Shown here: positions 6,743 through 7,266 of the stretch, piece by piece
How the letters are laid out: each line of letters begins with the position of its first letter
Numbering within the stretch: position 1 is the stretch's first letter
Assembly (NCBI GenBank): GCA_947625395.1
Contig: CANQOD010000061.1
Location: 1 to 7,266 of the forward strand
DNA from: an uncultured Bacilli bacterium
GTDB lineage: Bacteria; Bacillota_I; Bacilli_A; RF39; UBA660
Length of the DNA stretch: 7,266 nt
Direction of reading: 5' to 3'
Made by a program: the position numbers and the translations under genes
The notes under the pieces: generated by a model
The model's input: the letters and a program-made list of their open reading frames with translations, nothing else
Database searches by the model: none
Told to the model about the DNA's origin: nothing

Positions 6743-7266
6743 ATGAAAAAAGTGTATTATTATGATTCATTTCAAGAGGATGTCCTAGAAACAAAGAACC
6801 AAACATATCAGCTAAAAGAACACTACCAATGGCTACATTCCAATCCCCTTTTTCAACTCGCTTCTTTTCTTCTTTATTTTCCTGTTTTGTGCTTTGCTTT
6901 TTTCTATGCCAAATGCTGTTTACATCTCACCATCAAAAACAAAAAAATCTTACGCAAAGAAAAAGGCTACTTTCTCTACTGTAATCATACGCAAATGCTA
7001 GGAGATGTATTCAATCCCTTTCTCATTTGTTTTCCCCGTCGTCCTAAAATCATTTGTAGTCCAGCGAATCTTGGGATTCCTTTTTTAGGAAAGTTATTAG
7101 CCCTCGGAGGCGCATTGCCGATTCCTGTTGAAATCCACGATATGATTCGGTTTAAAGAAGCGGTGGCCACCTTGACGGAGAAAGGAAATCCGATTCTCAT
7201 CTATCCAGAATCTCATCTATGGCCTTATGCAACGATGATTCGAGATTTTTCTAAAACTTCTTTTCA
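6743..7266 (+). CDS. Acyltransferase-like (PlsC/LPLAT superfamily) membrane protein, 3' end beyond window
   Basis: The 174 visible codons start at an ATG preceded by AAAGGG at a normal distance. A polar N-terminal stretch is followed by a hydrophobic segment (about 36-56), probably a membrane anchor. Next comes an acyltransferase-like core: NHTQMLGD (81-88), in which the histidine and aspartate are six positions apart (HX5D rather than HX4D), GIPFLGKLLALGGALPIP (111-128), matching the motif II region, and IYPESHLWPY (153-162) in the place of FPEGT. These departures recur, as I recall, in a Firmicute group annotated as 1-acyl-sn-glycerol-3-phosphate acyltransferase, so they look like a subfamily trait and not decay. 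It is divergent from the ABC exporter, 201 bases apart. It is clearly more distant from the two PlsC-type proteins of the left operon than those are from each other. Substrate unknown. Confidence 0.78.
   Translation, partial: MKKVYYYDSFQEDVLETKNQTYQLKEHYQWLHSNPLFQLASFLLYFPVLCFAFFYAKCCLHLTIKNKKILRKEKGYFLYCNHTQMLGDVFNPFLICFPRRPKIICSPANLGIPFLGKLLALGGALPIPVEIHDMIRFKEAVATLTEKGNPILIYPESHLWPYATMIRDFSKTSF

Noticed and set aside
6985..7200. Minus-strand open frame of 71 codons
   Set aside because: Antisense to the acyltransferase-like gene, whose plus-strand frame has motifs, a ribosome-binding site and a promoter.

Overview
The window comes from a low-GC Gram-positive bacterium (Bacillota). The DNA is AT-rich, the ribosome-binding sites are purine-rich and close to ATG starts, genes are tightly packed, and the proteins resemble Firmicute lipid-metabolism and ABC-exporter families. 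I cannot name the genus from sequence alone.

Left part (1-2911, all on the minus strand, read right to left): a compact three-gene operon of PlsC-type acyltransferase, AMP-dependent acyl-CoA/acyl-ACP synthetase-like ligase, and a second PlsC-type acyltransferase cut by the window edge. The genes overlap by 17 and 23 bases, so they are very probably co-transcribed and translationally coupled. The ligase would activate a fatty acid, and the two acyltransferases would be plausible users of the activated acyl group for (lyso)phospholipid acylation. This is the same pair of activities that the fused enzyme Aas carries in one polypeptide.

Middle (2912-3352): no credible gene. It holds a probable extended -10 promoter for the operon, an imperfect tandem repeat array with a nested 12+12+10-base unit (3037-3224), about 60 bases where I see nothing (3225-3284), and a rho-independent terminator (3285-3321) for the ABC gene.

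Right part (3353-7266): a large minus-strand gene for a MacB/FtsX-type ABC exporter with ATPase and permease in one chain and an unusually large extracytoplasmic domain. It has its own -35/-10 promoter. A 201-base divergent intergenic region separates it from a plus-strand gene, truncated by the window end, for a third, more distant acyltransferase-like protein with a membrane segment.

Three of the five genes are thus glycerolipid acyltransferase-like, which makes this a membrane-lipid locus with an ABC exporter set among them. No RNA genes, CRISPR arrays, insertion sequences or phage genes were seen.
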